A stretch of DNA of 64,000 nt from Bacteroidota bacterium (GTDB taxonomy: Bacteria > Bacteroidota > Bacteroidia > Chitinophagales > Chitinophagaceae): the NCBI GenBank assembly GCA_023418315.1, contig JAEZZY010000044.1, forward strand, positions 6,516 to 70,515, read 5' to 3'. Each line of letters starts with the position of its first letter. Position 1 is the stretch's first letter. Positions 62,673 to 64,000 of this stretch are shown here, piece after piece. The notes below the pieces were generated by a model that was not told the DNA's origin, searched no databases, and saw nothing but the letters and a program-made list of their open reading frames with translations. The position numbers were made by a program, and so were the translations under genes.

Positions 62673-64000
62673 ATGAATGTAATAAAACCTTACCTGCGGC
62701 TTAGCGGTCTGGAACCGCTGGTCGTTCGCCCGGAAACAAATTTTATAAACATAGGCGAACGGACGAATGTAACAGGCTCTAAAAAATTCGCCCGGCTCAT
62801 CCGTGAAAATAAATATGAAGAAGCGCTTTCCGTAGCGCGGCAGCAAGTGGAGGGCGGCGCTCAGATCCTGGATGTGAATATGGATGACGCACTCCTCGAC
62901 GGCGAACGTGCCATGACCACCTTCATCAATCTGCTGCAAAGCGAACCGGATATAGCCAAGATTCCCATTATGCTGGATAGCTCCAAGTTTTCCATCATCC
63001 TTGCAGGGCTGAAATGTATTCAGGGAAAGTGCATCGTCAATTCCATTTCCCTAAAAGAAGGCGAAGAAAAATTCATCGAACAAGCTACTATCTGCCTCGC
63101 ATTCGGCGCAGCCGTCATCGTAATGGCATTCGATGAAAACGGACAAGCCGACACGCTGGAAAAACGGGTGAGCATCTGCGAACGCGCTTATAAAATCTTA
63201 ACCGAGCAAGTAGGTTTTGATCCGCAGGACATCATCTTCGACCCCAATATTTTCGCTATAGCCACCGGCATTGAGGAGCATAACAACTACGCAGTTGATT
63301 TTATAGAAGCCACACGCATCATCAAACAAAAAATGCCCCTCACCAAAGTAAGCGGCGGCGTGAGCAATGTGTCTTTTTCCTTCAGAGGAAACGATACCGT
63401 GCGGGAAGCCCTCCATGCGGTGTTCCTTTATCATGCCATCAAAGCAGGTATGGATATGGGTATTGTAAATGCAGGACAGCTACAGGTATATGATGAGATA
63501 GAACCGGAGCTGCGCGAACTTTGTGAAGATGTGGTTCAAAACAGAAAACCCGATGCAACGGAGCGGCTGGTAGCGTTTTCCGAAACAGTGAAGGCAAAAG
63601 GAAAGGAAGTAAAGAAAGACGATGCCTGGCGAAATGCCGAAGTGGAAGAACGCCTAAGACATGCGTTGGTAAACGGCATCACCGATTATATAGATGAAGA
63701 TACCGAAGAAGCAAGGCAAAAATATCCGAAACCGCTTCATGTGATAGAAGGCCCCCTGATGGATGGAATGAACGTAGTGGGCGATCTTTTCGGCAGTGGT
63801 AAAATGTTTTTGCCGCAGGTAGTGAAAAGCGCCCGTGTGATGAAGAAAAGCGTGGCCTACCTCACACCCTTTATCGAAGAAGAAAAGAAAACAAACCCTG
63901 CCGCACAACAAGGCAATGCGCCTAAGATCTTACTGGCTACGGTAAAAGGCGATGTGCATGATATAGGCAAAAACATAGTAGGCGTGGTGCTGGGCTGCAA
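62673..64000 (+). CDS. metH: Methionine synthase, pterin- and B12-binding part (partial)
   Basis: The frame from ATG 62673 (MNVIKPYLRLSGLEPL) runs off the window without a stop; 442 codons are visible. It begins at the methyltetrahydrofolate-binding (pterin) domain (INIGERTNVTGSKKFARLI, about 26-46; VSGGVSNVSFSFRG and AIKAGMDMGIVNAGQL further on). It continues through the cobalamin cap helix domain (DGMNVVGDLFGSGKMFLPQV, about 365) and enters the B12 domain (DVHDIGKNIVGVV at about 427-439, the His being the lower cobalt ligand). The N-terminal homocysteine-binding domain of E. coli MetH is missing from this chain, so methionine synthase here is split into two genes, as in many Bacteroidetes. 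The partner is not in the window. Confidence 0.93.
   Translation, partial: MNVIKPYLRLSGLEPLVVRPETNFINIGERTNVTGSKKFARLIRENKYEEALSVARQQVEGGAQILDVNMDDALLDGERAMTTFINLLQSEPDIAKIPIMLDSSKFSIILAGLKCIQGKCIVNSISLKEGEEKFIEQATICLAFGAAVIVMAFDENGQADTLEKRVSICERAYKILTEQVGFDPQDIIFDPNIFAIATGIEEHNNYAVDFIEATRIIKQKMPLTKVSGGVSNVSFSFRGNDTVREALHAVFLYHAIKAGMDMGIVNAGQLQVYDEIEPELRELCEDVVQNRKPDATERLVAFSETVKAKGKEVKKDDAWRNAEVEERLRHALVNGITDYIDEDTEEARQKYPKPLHVIEGPLMDGMNVVGDLFGSGKMFLPQVVKSARVMKKSVAYLTPFIEEEKKTNPAAQQGNAPKILLATVKGDVHDIGKNIVGVVLGC

Overview
The window is a stretch of a Bacteroidetes chromosome, most likely from the Chitinophagaceae/Sphingobacteriales side of the phylum. The indications are an intact type IX secretion translocon gene (sprA, about 2500 codons) directly behind ruvA, several proteins of families known mainly from this phylum (DUF4836, DUF6089, a divergent UbiA-like protein), many short-lipobox lipoproteins, and repeated use of the Bacteroidetes -7 promoter box TAnnTTTG. 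No rRNA, tRNA, CRISPR array or prophage was found. The genus is an inference; no marker was searched.

Layout. 0-9.5 kb is housekeeping: the 3' end of typA, a cyanophycin synthetase, a three-gene proton-translocating transhydrogenase (pntAA-pntAB-pntB) and gcvP. 9.8-12.2 kb is an AT-rich restriction-modification island, a HincII-like endonuclease overlapping its adenine methyltransferase. 12.2-15.9 kb holds rlmN, an orphan OmpR-type regulator and nadB. 16.0-20.0 kb is an accessory pocket: a 5'-truncated RHS protein ending in a HEIGH zinc-protease-like domain, a possible immunity gene, and a nucleotidyltransferase/winged-helix (AbiE-like) pair lying between two 238-bp direct repeats, with further small repeats beside it.

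20-24.4 kb: aminotransferase, manC, Nfu and a sugar nucleotidyltransferase. 24.6-33.6 kb is a same-strand block in which an FHA-transmembrane-trypsin protein, a PP2C phosphatase and a transmembrane Ser/Thr kinase (the last two overlapping by 4 bp) are followed by a papain-like lipoprotein, a pentapeptide-repeat lipoprotein and a DUF4836 lipoprotein. It reads as phosphorylation signalling wired to envelope proteolysis and is the most system-like unit here. 33.6-40.3 kb: a lipoprotein, arfB, a gcvH-vanZ-GHMP kinase operon, a free-standing B12-binding mutase subunit, a crotonase, a DUF6089 barrel and ruvA. 40.3-51.8 kb: sprA, lon, an outer-membrane protein and a cobalamin adenosyltransferase.

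52-57 kb is a second accessory pocket: a GNAT enzyme, an unknown secreted protein, a perfect 34-bp palindrome, paired GAGTC hairpins, a ParE/RelE toxin-antitoxin pair, a small gene between inverted cassette-like boundaries, and a TPR lipoprotein gene broken by a stop at codon 4. 57-64 kb returns to core functions: a UbiA-like protein, feoB, pssA, dnaN and the 5' part of a split, B12-dependent metH that runs off the window. B12 use recurs (mutase subunit, adenosyltransferase, MetH), as does the glycine cleavage system (gcvP and gcvH on separate loci).

All calls come from reading the sequence and recalled family knowledge; no database search was run.
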